From: Modicisalibacter coralii
GTDB taxonomy: Bacteria; Pseudomonadota; Gammaproteobacteria; Pseudomonadales; Halomonadaceae
Length of the DNA: 62,747 nt
Reading direction: 5' to 3'
Assembly: GCF_004117855.1 (NCBI RefSeq)
Contig: NZ_QWBW01000017.1
Location: forward strand, 1 to 62,747
The first letter of the stretch is position 1. Every line of letters starts with the position of its first letter. Below are positions 1 to 11,012 of the stretch, one piece after another. The notes under the pieces were generated by a model. The model saw only the letters and a program-made list of their open reading frames with translations. It was not told where the DNA came from and did no database searches. The position numbers and the translations under genes are program-made.

Positions 1-78
1 GCCGCGCGCCTCGAGCAGCTTGAGGGCGTCGCGGGATTTCGAGCAGCGCGGGTTGTGATAGAGCGTCAGAGCGGACAC
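1..78 (-). CDS. arsC: ArsC/Spx-family reductase (arsenate reductase-like), 3' end outside window
   Basis: Only the first 26 codons are present; the gene runs off the left edge. The N-terminus reads MSALTLYHNPRCSKSRDAL. HNPxCxxSR is the active-site signature of glutaredoxin-type arsenate reductases, with the catalytic cysteine at residue 12. The start is GTG at 78, with an AAGGAG ribosome binding site 5 nt upstream. Family knowledge says such proteins reduce arsenate with glutathione/glutaredoxin, but many chromosomal members (YfgD/ArsC-like) have no proven arsenate role. Substrate is therefore inference. Confidence 0.8.
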   Translation of the reverse strand, partial: MSALTLYHNPRCSKSRDALKLLEARG

Positions 79-161
79 GCCGACTCCTTGATTTTCAAGG
101 GTTGATGATGCCGTCCATTCTACGGGGGCGGCCGAAGGGCCACAACGCATGGCCGTCCCGC

Positions 162-590
162 TCAGGATTCAGGGGGCGTCAGCCGGTCGTAAAGCCATAC
201 GCGCCGGCCATCGGCCAGGGTGGTCTGTATCCGACGATAGCGCACGCCCAGGTGTTCATAGCGGTCGAGCTGCGCCAGTTCCTCGGCATCGACCGTGAGC
301 ACCAGGCCGGGCACTCGGGCGCCGGGCTGGGGTTCGACGTCCAGGCCGTCGCGCTGGTGATCGTCGAGCACGCCGGGCTCGGGGTCGCCCCAGCGGCCGT
401 AGACCAGCCAGCGCACCACGCCGTAGCGCAGTGTGCCGTAGACGAAGACGGCATGCTCGCCCGGCGCGATCGGTTCCAGGTCGGCAGGCCGCTGATAGCC
501 ATAAGGGCTGGCGAAGGTGAACCACAGATAGACGATGGCCGCCAGCGGCGCGGCCAGCAGGGCCGTGGGTACCCAGCTCAGTCGTTTCAT
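162..590 (-). CDS. Membrane-anchored gamma-glutamylcyclotransferase-like protein
   Basis: 142 aa from an ATG at 590; the frame stays open upstream but homology starts here. Residues about 5-25 form one hydrophobic segment (PTALLAAPLAAIVYLWF), so the protein is probably anchored in the inner membrane by its N-terminus. The rest matches the GGCT/AIG2-like fold: VFVYGTLRYG near residue 50 is the YGTLR substrate-binding loop, and LDRYEHLGVRY near residue 110 carries the usual acidic catalytic region. The family releases 5-oxoproline from gamma-glutamyl compounds. The membrane anchor is uncommon in the soluble enzymes, so the substrate is open. It lies downstream of, and divergent from, smrA. Confidence 0.7.
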   Translation of the reverse strand: MKRLSWVPTALLAAPLAAIVYLWFTFASPYGYQRPADLEPIAPGEHAVFVYGTLRYGVVRWLVYGRWGDPEPGVLDDHQRDGLDVEPQPGARVPGLVLTVDAEELAQLDRYEHLGVRYRRIQTTLADGRRVWLYDRLTPPES

Positions 591-738
591 CGAAACTCTC
601 GCGTGTCGCAACGAACCCGAGACCTTGCCACAAGCCACGGGTGGCTGCCCAGCGGTGTCAGCCAGGGGACGTTGCGTCTTAAGTCCGGACAGAGAGCTTT
701 GCTACCATCGAGTCATGACCACCACGGAGGGCGTAGCC

Positions 739-1335
739 ATGAATCGTCACCAGGACGCGGATGCCGATTTCGAGGCATTGATGGGAAATCAGGTGCGCCC
801 GCTGACCAAGGGCCGGGACAAGGCCGACGTCGCGCCGACCTCGCGCCCGCCCAACGAGGCGCAACTGGCCCGCCGGGCCAGCGCCGAAGCGCAGGAGGAG
901 GTCGCCAACTTCCTCAGCGAGGAATTCGTCGACCTGATCCCCCACAACGACCCCATCGAATATCGCCGCCCCGGCGTGCAGACCGGGGTCGCCGACCGCT
1001 TGCGACAGGGCGGTTACCCGCCGGAGGCCCGGTTGCACCTGATCAAGCAGCCGGTCCGCGAATGTCGCCGGGAACTCTTTCGCTTCATCCGCGAGGGCAT
1101 CGACCACGACCTGCGCTGCCTGCTGATCGTGCATGGTCGCGGCAAGGCGCTGGACAGCCACGCCAACGTGGTGCGCTCCTACGTCGCCAAGTGGCTCACC
1201 CAGTTCGACGAGGTTCAGGCCTATGTCTCCGCCCAGTCGTTTCACGGCGGGCTGGGCGCGACCTACGTAATGCTGCGCAAGTCGCTGCGTGCCCGGGCAC
1301 TCAACCGCGAACGCCAGCAGAAGCGGCGGGGTTGA
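739..1335 (+). CDS. smrA: Smr-domain DNA endonuclease SmrA
   Basis: 198 aa. The ATG at 739 has GGAGG 8 nt upstream, which favours it over an ATG at 715. The N-terminal half is a charged linker. The C-terminal Smr domain (about residues 95-185) contains LIVHGRGKALDSHANVV, the HGxG signature, followed by FHGGLGATYVMLRKS typical of SmrA. The LDLHG motif of MutS2-type Smr domains is replaced by a LHLIKQPV variant, as I recall for enterobacterial SmrA. Smr domains nick DNA or cleave RNA; the role of stand-alone SmrA is poorly defined. It is followed by a strong convergent hairpin. Confidence 0.82.
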   Translation: MNRHQDADADFEALMGNQVRPLTKGRDKADVAPTSRPPNEAQLARRASAEAQEEVANFLSEEFVDLIPHNDPIEYRRPGVQTGVADRLRQGGYPPEARLHLIKQPVRECRRELFRFIREGIDHDLRCLLIVHGRGKALDSHANVVRSYVAKWLTQFDEVQAYVSAQSFHGGLGATYVMLRKSLRARALNRERQQKRRG

Positions 1336-1338
1336 ATG

Positions 1339-1372
1339 CGACACGGCGCCACCCGAAGGCGGCGCCGTGTCG
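1339..1372. terminator. Convergent stem-loop between smrA and the cysI operon
   Basis: Perfect 12-bp arms CGACACGGCGCC and GGCGCCGTGTCG enclose a 10-nt loop. It lies between the convergent smrA and DUF934 genes, so it could end both transcripts. There is no long T-tract on either side, so strength is uncertain. Confidence 0.55.
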
Positions 1373-1384
1373 ACGGGGCGGGGG

Positions 1385-1879
1385 TCAGGCGGTCTCGCGC
1401 AGGCGCCGCTCGAAGAGCGCCTCCTTGACGTCCACCGCGGGCTGATAGCTGACGCTGAAGGCGCCCAGCGCGCGCAGGGCGTCGTCGAGGCGCTGGTCCT
1501 CGCGCAGCGCCAGGGCGTCGAAGCCGCAACGCGTCATGTAGAACAGCTGGTCGACCAGCACATCGCCGATCGCGCGGATCTCGCCGCTGTACCCATACCG
1601 CTCGCGCAGCAGCCGGGCCAGCGAATAGCCGCGGCCATCGGTGAAGGCGGGGAAGTCGATCGCCACCAGGGGCGCCTGGCGGAGCTGTTCGGCCAGCTCG
1701 GCGTCGAGTTCCGTGTCGCTGGGCAGCCAGGGCGCCAGCTGCGGCTCGTCACGGTGTGCCTGCCACAGCGCCAGGGGCACGATGGTCGGGCGCTCCTCGG
1801 GCAGCGTCTGGTCATCGCGTGACAGCGCCCAGGTGTCCTGCTCGGGTCGGCCGAGCTTGATCAGGCTGGTATCAGGCAT
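1385..1879 (-). CDS. DUF934 family protein, sulfite reductase partner
   Basis: 164 aa. The ATG at 1879 is chosen because AAGGAG lies 7 nt upstream; a GTG at 1885 is too close to it. The start overlaps the end of cysI by 8 nt, implying translational coupling. DUF934 proteins are almost always encoded directly after a CysI-type sulfite reductase in pseudomonads and halomonads, and sometimes beside cysH. Conserved features here are FPAFTDGRGYSLARLLRERYGY and the DQLFYMTRCGFDAL segment. A role in electron supply to, or assembly of, the reductase is inferred from gene context only. Confidence 0.8.
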   Translation of the reverse strand: MPDTSLIKLGRPEQDTWALSRDDQTLPEERPTIVPLALWQAHRDEPQLAPWLPSDTELDAELAEQLRQAPLVAIDFPAFTDGRGYSLARLLRERYGYSGEIRAIGDVLVDQLFYMTRCGFDALALREDQRLDDALRALGAFSVSYQPAVDVKEALFERRLRETA

Positions 1880-3524
1880 AGACACGCTCCTTGAACGGCT
1901 TGATGCCGATGCGACGGTAGGTATCGAGAAAACGCTCGTCCTCGTGGCGCTGGGCGAGGTAGACCTGCAACACCTTGTCGATCACCTCGGGGACGTCCTC
2001 GCGGTAGAAGGAGGGGCCGAGAATCTTGCCCAGCGAGGCATCGTCGCGGGCGTTGCCGCCCAGCGAAATCTGGTAGTACTCCTCGCCCTTCTTGTCGACG
2101 CCGAGGATGCCGATGTTGCCGACGTGATGGTGACCGCAGGCGTTCATGCAGCCGGAGATGTTGAGATCCAGCGGACCCAGGTCGTAGAGAAAGTCGAGGT
2201 CCTCGAAGCGCTCCTGGATCGCCTGGGCGATGGGGATCGACACGGCGTTGGCCAGCGCGCAGTAGTCGCCGCCGGGGCAGCAGATCAGGTCGTTGAGCGT
2301 GCCCACCGTGGGGTTGGCCATGCCCAGTTCCTGGAGGTTGTGCCACAGCGCCTGGATCTCGTCGACCGGCACGTCGGAAAGCACCACGTTCTGCTCGTGG
2401 GTGACGCGCATCTCGCCGAAGCTGAAGGCATCGGCGAGATCGGCGATCGCCTCCATCTGGTCGGCGGTGACGTCCCCCGGGGCGTGCTCGCGGCGCTTGA
2501 GCGACAGCGTCACGGCCTTGTAGCCGGGCACCACGTGGTCGGTCACGTTGTTGGTGACGAAGCGCGCGAAGGCGCGATCGTCACGCCGCAGTTGCTCGTA
2601 GCCGGCGATCGCCGCCTCGTCGACCGGGCGGCGATCCGGCTCGGGGAAATGCGCCCTGGCAGATTCGACCGCGCTCTCGGTCAGCGTCTGCGGGCCGTCC
2701 TTGAGGTGCGCCCACTCGTCCTCGACACGCCGGCGATACTCCTCGATGCCCAGCGCCTTGACCAGGATCTTGATGCGCGCCTTGAACTTGTTGTCGCGGC
2801 GCCCGAACTGGTTGTAGACCCTGACGCAGGCTTCCAGGTAGGTCAGCAGGTGCTGCCAGGGCAGGTCCTCGCGGACCACGTCGCCGATCATCGGCGTGCG
2901 GCCCATGCCGCCACCGGCCAGGACCCGCACACGCAGTTCGCCGGCCTCGTTGCGCCACAGGCGCAGCCCGATGTCGTGGACCTGAATGGCCGCGCGGTCG
3001 TGATCGGCGCCGGTCACCGCGATCTTGAACTTGCGCGGCAGGTAGGCGAATTCCGGGTGCAGGGTCGACCACTGGCGGATCAGCTCGCACCACGGGCGCG
3101 GGTCCTCGATCTCGTCGCCGGCGATCCCCGCGAACTGGTCGCTGGTGGTGTTGCGGATGCAGTTGCCGCTGGTCTGAATGGCGTGCATCTGCACCTTGGC
3201 CAGCTCGCCGAGGATGTCCGGCACGTCCTCGAGCTTCGGCCAGTTCAGCTGCAGGTTCTGCCGCGTGGTGAAGTGGCCGTAGCCGCGGTCGTAGCGGCGG
3301 GTGATGTCGGCCAGGGCGCGCAGCTGCTGGCTGGAGAGCATGCCGTAGGGGATCGCGATGCGCAGCATCGGCGCATGGCGCTGGATGTAGAGCCCGTTCT
3401 GCAAGCGCAGCGGACGGAACTCGTCCTCGCCCAGGCGCCCGGCCAGATAGCGATCCATCTGGTCACGGAACTGGGCGACGCGCTCGTCGACGAGCGTCTG
3501 ATCGTAGGTGTCGTACCGATACAT
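1872..3524 (-). CDS. cysI: Sulfite reductase hemoprotein (siroheme, 4Fe-4S), NirA/CysI type
   Basis: 550 aa, full length for the single-chain class. Two ferredoxin-like half repeats flank the siroheme site. The cluster ligands are visible as C416-x5-C422 (in CCPGGDYCAL) and C459-x3-C463 (in SGCMNACGHHH). It carries out six-electron reduction of sulfite to sulfide for cysteine synthesis in the cytoplasm. No cysJ flavoprotein is nearby, so ferredoxin or another donor is likely. The start is the ATG at 3524. It forms an operon with the overlapping DUF934 gene. An AT-rich inverted repeat lies 70-90 nt upstream and may be a LysR-type (CysB) site. Confidence 0.93.
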   Translation of the reverse strand: MYRYDTYDQTLVDERVAQFRDQMDRYLAGRLGEDEFRPLRLQNGLYIQRHAPMLRIAIPYGMLSSQQLRALADITRRYDRGYGHFTTRQNLQLNWPKLEDVPDILGELAKVQMHAIQTSGNCIRNTTSDQFAGIAGDEIEDPRPWCELIRQWSTLHPEFAYLPRKFKIAVTGADHDRAAIQVHDIGLRLWRNEAGELRVRVLAGGGMGRTPMIGDVVREDLPWQHLLTYLEACVRVYNQFGRRDNKFKARIKILVKALGIEEYRRRVEDEWAHLKDGPQTLTESAVESARAHFPEPDRRPVDEAAIAGYEQLRRDDRAFARFVTNNVTDHVVPGYKAVTLSLKRREHAPGDVTADQMEAIADLADAFSFGEMRVTHEQNVVLSDVPVDEIQALWHNLQELGMANPTVGTLNDLICCPGGDYCALANAVSIPIAQAIQERFEDLDFLYDLGPLDLNISGCMNACGHHHVGNIGILGVDKKGEEYYQISLGGNARDDASLGKILGPSFYREDVPEVIDKVLQVYLAQRHEDERFLDTYRRIGIKPFKERVYA

Positions 3525-3592
3525 ACCGGATATGTCCTGCTAGTCAGGGCGAAATGGGATCCGTGCCGTTGGCACAGACCATACTCCGTTCC

Positions 3593-3615
3593 ATTTATTC
3601 TATGAAAGAATAAAT
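3593..3615 (-). promoter_or_regulatory. Candidate LysR/CysB-type inverted repeat upstream of cysI
   Basis: ATTTATTC-N7-GAATAAAT is a perfect 8-bp inverted repeat that fits the T-N11-A pattern of LysR-type sites. On the minus strand a TATGGT -10-like hexamer follows, with only a weak -35 overlapping the repeat, as expected for an activator-dependent promoter. CysB control is inferred from the adjacent gene. Confidence 0.35.
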
Positions 3616-3641
3616 AGGCATACTTTTTGATTTTGAAGTTA

Positions 3642-3788
3642 TTAAGCTCTGTCTGAAAAGTCGGCGAGCGATGGCCAGACAAGGCAAAAATTGACGAAAA
3701 AGCGCAGTTTACAAGCCGTAAATGAGCATTTTGAGTCAATTTTTAACGCTATATGGGCGAGCGCAGACATTTTTCAGACAAAGCGTAA
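3642..3788. repeat. MITE-like 147-bp imperfect hairpin element
   Basis: The terminal inverted repeats TTAAGCTCTGTCTG (3642-3655) and CAGACAAAGCGTAA (3775-3788) match at 12 of 14 positions. Internal arms are also symmetrical: AAAAATTGA (3686-3694) with TCAATTTTT (3736-3744), and TTTAC (3708-3712) with GTAAA (3718-3722), all centred on 3715. It encodes no protein and is AT-rich compared with its flanks. The right arm recurs at 21851-21896. I recall related sequences (GGGCGAGCGCAGACAT) dispersed in Pseudomonas and Halomonas genomes. No clear target-site duplication is visible. Confidence 0.65.
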
Positions 3789-3811
3789 GGCATTCGAACC
3801 GGCCGCGTCGC

Positions 3812-5140
3812 TCATACCGCCAGGCGCTGCCAGCGTCGACGCTGCCAGACCCGCGCGAAGATCAAGGAATTGAGCCCGCGATAGCCCAGCTGGGCCCACC
3901 AGATGCCGAGCAGGCCGTAGCCCTGGACCACGCCGACCCACCAGGCCAGCGGCAGGAACAGCAGCCATTGCAGGGCCAGCGTCAGCAGCATGACGGTGCG
4001 ATTGGCGCCGGCCCCCAGCAATGCCTGGGCGAGCACGATGGCCGCGGCGTCGAGCACGATCATCAACGCCGTCAATTGTAACGGGACACGCCCCATCTCG
4101 ACCAAGCTGCCGGGCAGGAACAGGCCGAGCACCTCGGCGGGGAACAGCAGCATCGGCAAGGCGAGCAGCGTCAGGCTCAGCCAGGCCAGGCGCACCACGT
4201 CCCAGCCCCAGCGATGGGCGTCGTCCGGCGTCTCCCGGCCCAGCGCCTGACCCACCAGGCTCATGGCGGCCAGCCCCAGACCCACGCCGGGCAGAATCAA
4301 CAGCAACGACAGGTTGACCAGCACGTGTCCCACGGCGACGCTGGCGGTGCCTATGTGGGCGAGAATCCAGAACAGCACGGCGTAACCGCCGGCGAACCAC
4401 AGTTGCTGGAAGGAGTGCGGCGCGGCCAGGCGCAGGGTGGTCGCGAAGACCCGCCGTGGCGGCCAGCGCCGATGCCCGCCGCGACGATCGCCGGGCAGGT
4501 GTCGCCAGGTCTGGGCGGCCCACAGCAGCACCCCCAGGTACACTGCCGCGGCGGAGCCGGCACCGGCGCCGGAGGCGCCCATCGCCGGCAGCCCCGCCAG
4601 ACCGAAGACCAGACCGGCGCTGATCGCCACGTTGAGTGCCTGGGTGATCAGGATGATGCGCAGGTAGACGTGCGCCTGCTGAATACCGTTCCAGTAGCCG
4701 CGAAAGCAGACGATCAGGGCGATCGGCACCAGGGCGGCGACCCGCCAGCGGAAATAGCCCGCGGCGACCTCGTTGACTTCGGGGGCGGGCGTCATCAGGC
4801 CGAGCAGTTGCGGGGCCTGCCAGACACACACGAGACTCAGCGGCAGCGCCACGGCCAGGGCGATGAGCAGCCCCGCCTGCAGCGGCTGGGCGAGCCCGGC
4901 TCCAGCCGACTCGCCGTGACGCCGCGCGGTCTGCGCCTGGACCCCGGACGACAGCCCCAGAACCACGGCGGTGACCAGGAACATGGCGTAGCCACCCAGC
5001 CCCACACCGGCCAGCGGGACCTCGCCCAGGGTACCGACGAAGGCGGCATCCACCAGGTTCATCAGGCTCTGGGAGAGCATGCCGCCGATGATCGGCAGCG
5101 CCAGCCTGAGGATGGCGCGGCTGCGGGCAACGTCGACCAT
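3812..5140 (-). CDS. MATE family multidrug/Na+ antiporter
   Basis: 442 aa with about twelve hydrophobic segments. MSQSLMNLVDAAFVGTLG near the N-terminus is the typical first MATE helix (LPIIGGMLSQSLMNLVD). MATE proteins export cationic drugs or metabolites, driven by Na+ or H+, in the inner membrane. The ATG directly follows the metH stop (TGAATG), so it is probably co-transcribed and translationally coupled with metH, an unusual pairing. Substrate cannot be told from sequence. Confidence 0.88.
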   Translation of the reverse strand: MVDVARSRAILRLALPIIGGMLSQSLMNLVDAAFVGTLGEVPLAGVGLGGYAMFLVTAVVLGLSSGVQAQTARRHGESAGAGLAQPLQAGLLIALAVALPLSLVCVWQAPQLLGLMTPAPEVNEVAAGYFRWRVAALVPIALIVCFRGYWNGIQQAHVYLRIILITQALNVAISAGLVFGLAGLPAMGASGAGAGSAAAVYLGVLLWAAQTWRHLPGDRRGGHRRWPPRRVFATTLRLAAPHSFQQLWFAGGYAVLFWILAHIGTASVAVGHVLVNLSLLLILPGVGLGLAAMSLVGQALGRETPDDAHRWGWDVVRLAWLSLTLLALPMLLFPAEVLGLFLPGSLVEMGRVPLQLTALMIVLDAAAIVLAQALLGAGANRTVMLLTLALQWLLFLPLAWWVGVVQGYGLLGIWWAQLGYRGLNSLIFARVWQRRRWQRLAV

Positions 5141-8890
<3,750 letters not shown>

Positions 8891-9119
8891 GGTCGGCAGG
8901 TGTCTCCAGCGATGTCGTTATGTCGGTGGCCAATGCGGATCGCGGCAAGCGGCGGCCCGCCGCCCGGCAAACACGCCCGACGAGGGTCGAATATGCTACC
9001 AGAAACGCGCCGCTGGCGGGGATCCCGCGACAAAACCCAGTATTTCACTCAGGATTGTGCCGTGGGCGGTTTTTTCTTACCATTGCATAAAACCTGCATT
9101 TCCCTGACGGACCGAAACG

Positions 9120-9710
9120 ATGAGCGAGAGCATCCAGATCACCGACAGCGCACAGGACTACCTGGCCGAGCTGCTGGCCAAGCAGAACGTCGACGGTATC
9201 GCCGTGCGTATCTTCATCACCCAGCCGGGCACGCCCTACGCCGAGACCTGTCTGGCGTATTGCCGCCCCGGCGAGGAAGAGCCCACCGACGAGACGATGA
9301 CGCTCGACAAGATCAAGGTGTTCGTCGATACCCACAGCGTGCCGTTTCTCGAAGAGGCCGTGGTCGACTTCAATGCCGACCGCATGGGCGGTCAGCTGAC
9401 CATCAAGGCGCCCAATGCCAAGATGCCCAAGGTCAACGCCGACAGCCCCCTCGAGGATCGCATCAACTACATCCTCTACAGCGAGATCAACCCCGGCCTG
9501 GCGGCACACGGCGGCGAGGTGCGGCTGATCCAGCTCACCGACGAGAACTTCGCCGTGCTGCAGTTCGGCGGGGGGTGCCAGGGCTGTGCCGCGGTCGACC
9601 TGACCCTCAAGGAGGGCGTCGAGAAGACCCTGGTCGAGCGCATTCCCGAGCTGGCCGGGATCCGCGACGTGACCGACCATACCGACACCACCAACGCCTA
9701 CTATCGCTGA
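9120..9710 (+). CDS. nfuA: Fe/S biogenesis protein NfuA
   Basis: 196 aa. It has an N-terminal degenerate A-type scaffold domain ([16 protein letters not shown]) and a C-terminal Nfu domain with the CxxC cluster ligand motif in [17 protein letters not shown] near residue 150. NfuA receives 4Fe-4S clusters and hands them to client proteins under oxidative or iron stress. The ATG at 9120 has only a weak Shine-Dalgarno (GACGGACCG). It is monocistronic, divergent from metH, and followed by a good hairpin. SufE further along is the only other Fe-S assembly gene here. Confidence 0.94.
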   Translation: MSESIQITDSAQDYLAELLAKQNVDGIAVRIFITQPGTPYAETCLAYCRPGEEEPTDETMTLDKIKVFVDTHSVPFLEEAVVDFNADRMGGQLTIKAPNAKMPKVNADSPLEDRINYILYSEINPGLAAHGGEVRLIQLTDENFAVLQFGGGCQGCAAVDLTLKEGVEKTLVERIPELAGIRDVTDHTDTTNAYYR

Positions 9711-9771
9711 CCTCTGAGGCCCGGGCGACGCCTCGGGCGCATTGCGCCGAACACATTGCATCGAACACATG

Positions 9772-9806
9772 AAAAGGGCCGCTCCGGACATCGGGGCGGC
9801 CCTTTA
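9772..9806. terminator. Bidirectional terminator between nfuA and the KfrA-like gene
   Basis: Arms AAAGGGCCGCTCC and GGGGCGGCCCTTT (one mismatch) with a 7-nt loop, A-run on the left and TTTAT on the right. It sits between two convergent genes, so it can serve both. Confidence 0.75.
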
Positions 9807-9838
9807 TCGTGTGAACCCGCTCCCCGCGGGCGGCGCGC

Positions 9839-10804
9839 TCAATAGACGAAGGGCGGCAGGGGCGCTCGTGCCACCCGCGCCTCGAGGTCGCGCTGGCGAT
9901 CGCGGGCCTCGTCCCGCGCGCGTTCGCTGTCGGCCAGTTCCGCCGCCAGCCGTGCCTCCCGGCGTTCGCCGTCCTCCCGGGCCGATTCCGCCTGCTTGAG
10001 TGCCCACTGGGCCTCACGGTGTGTCGCCTGTTCCTCGGCGAGCTCGCCACGTACCGCCTGCAACGTCTGATCGCTCTCGCGTAGCCGCGTTTCGAGCGCT
10101 TCCAGCCGCTGGTTGAACTGCTTCTCGCTGCGCTGGCGTTCCTGACGCGCATCGTCGAGCAGCGTCATCAGGCGTGCCTCGGCGGCTTCGTTGCGCTGCT
10201 CCTCCTGGGTCAGTTGTTGGCGCCATTCCGCCTCCTTCTCCGCCAGCGCGCTCTGATGGGCGTCCACCAGGCGCTCGTTATCGGCCTGCAGGCGGGTCAG
10301 CCGCTCGTGGGCCGCGTCCCGTTGCTGCACGAGCTGAGTCTCACGCTGTTCGGCCCCCTCGAGGGCAGCTTCCAGTCGCGCAAGGCGGGCGCTGGATTCC
10401 TGCAACTGCGCCTGGGTCGCCACCAGATGCTCGTTGAGCGCGGCCTCCCGCTGGCGGGCGTCCTCGGCCTCCCGTCGGGCGCGCTCCGCCTCGGCGCGCG
10501 CCTGTTCGATGGCACGATCCGCTTCCTCGCGATAGTGGGCCAGCCCCTCGACGGCGCTCTGCTGCGCCTGCTCCCAGAGCGCCTGCATCAACGCCTCGAC
10601 GGGCTCGGGGATCGCCCGGGCGGGTGGCTGATCGCGATTCTCCTCGCGCTGCGCGCGCCATTCGCGCAGGTGATCGCTGATGGTGGTGAAACTGCCCGTG
10701 CCCAGCACCTCGCGTACCTTCTGAACGCCCGGCGTTTCGCCACGCTGCAAGAGGGTATCGATGGCCCGTCGAACATCCTCGTACTGCACGCCACTGCGCG
10801 CCAT
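9839..10804 (-). CDS. KfrA-like coiled-coil DNA-binding protein
   Basis: 321 aa. The ATG at 10804 has AAGGAGG 5 nt upstream; the longer open frame is not supported. Residues about 5-115 match the KfrA N-terminal DNA-binding domain (VRRAIDTLLQRGETPGVQKV and GTGSFTTISDHLREW, the latter a likely helix-turn-helix). Residues about 120-310 are a long, nearly unbroken coiled coil rich in E, R, Q and A. KfrA of IncP plasmids autoregulates and aids partitioning. Chromosomal relatives are common but uncharacterised. The gene is divergent from a tyrosine recombinase, with ATTACGTA palindromes between them that are plausible operators. Confidence 0.8.
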   Translation of the reverse strand: MARSGVQYEDVRRAIDTLLQRGETPGVQKVREVLGTGSFTTISDHLREWRAQREENRDQPPARAIPEPVEALMQALWEQAQQSAVEGLAHYREEADRAIEQARAEAERARREAEDARQREAALNEHLVATQAQLQESSARLARLEAALEGAEQRETQLVQQRDAAHERLTRLQADNERLVDAHQSALAEKEAEWRQQLTQEEQRNEAAEARLMTLLDDARQERQRSEKQFNQRLEALETRLRESDQTLQAVRGELAEEQATHREAQWALKQAESAREDGERREARLAAELADSERARDEARDRQRDLEARVARAPLPPFVY

Positions 10805-10883
10805 GACTGCCTCCTTGGTCACCTGGGAGCGCTTGCTCGAGACAGCGATTCTAGCCCAGAAGGGCACGATCGTCAGCTTTTTA

Positions 10884-10914
10884 CATATTACGTAATATGG
10901 ATAATTACGTATTA
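10884..10914. promoter_or_regulatory. Palindromic operator candidate between kfrA-like gene and recombinase
   Basis: CATATTACGTAATATG (10884-10899) is a perfect 16-bp palindrome. A second, related site TAATTACGTATTA lies at 10902-10914; both share ATTACGTA, and a partial ATTACG recurs near 10933. The block is very AT-rich in a GC-rich context and lies in the divergent promoter region, as expected for autoregulation by a KfrA-type dimer. Confidence 0.55.
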
Positions 10915-11012
10915 AGCGGATTAAAAATTCATGATTACGCGGCTTATCTTGATTATTGGCGCCATGCCCGGGACAATCTCCCGCCAGGTGGGATGCCAGC
11001 GAAAGGGGGAGC

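Noticed and set aside
9085-9110. AAAACCTGCATTTCCCTGACGG as an IscR type-2 site before nfuA
   Set aside because: Only the CC and GG ends fit; the conserved inner YA/TR positions are displaced. Too weak to annotate.
8891-9119. Possible cobalamin riboswitch upstream of metH
   Set aside because: No B12-box-like core was recognised on the minus strand, and metH riboswitches are not typical in this group.
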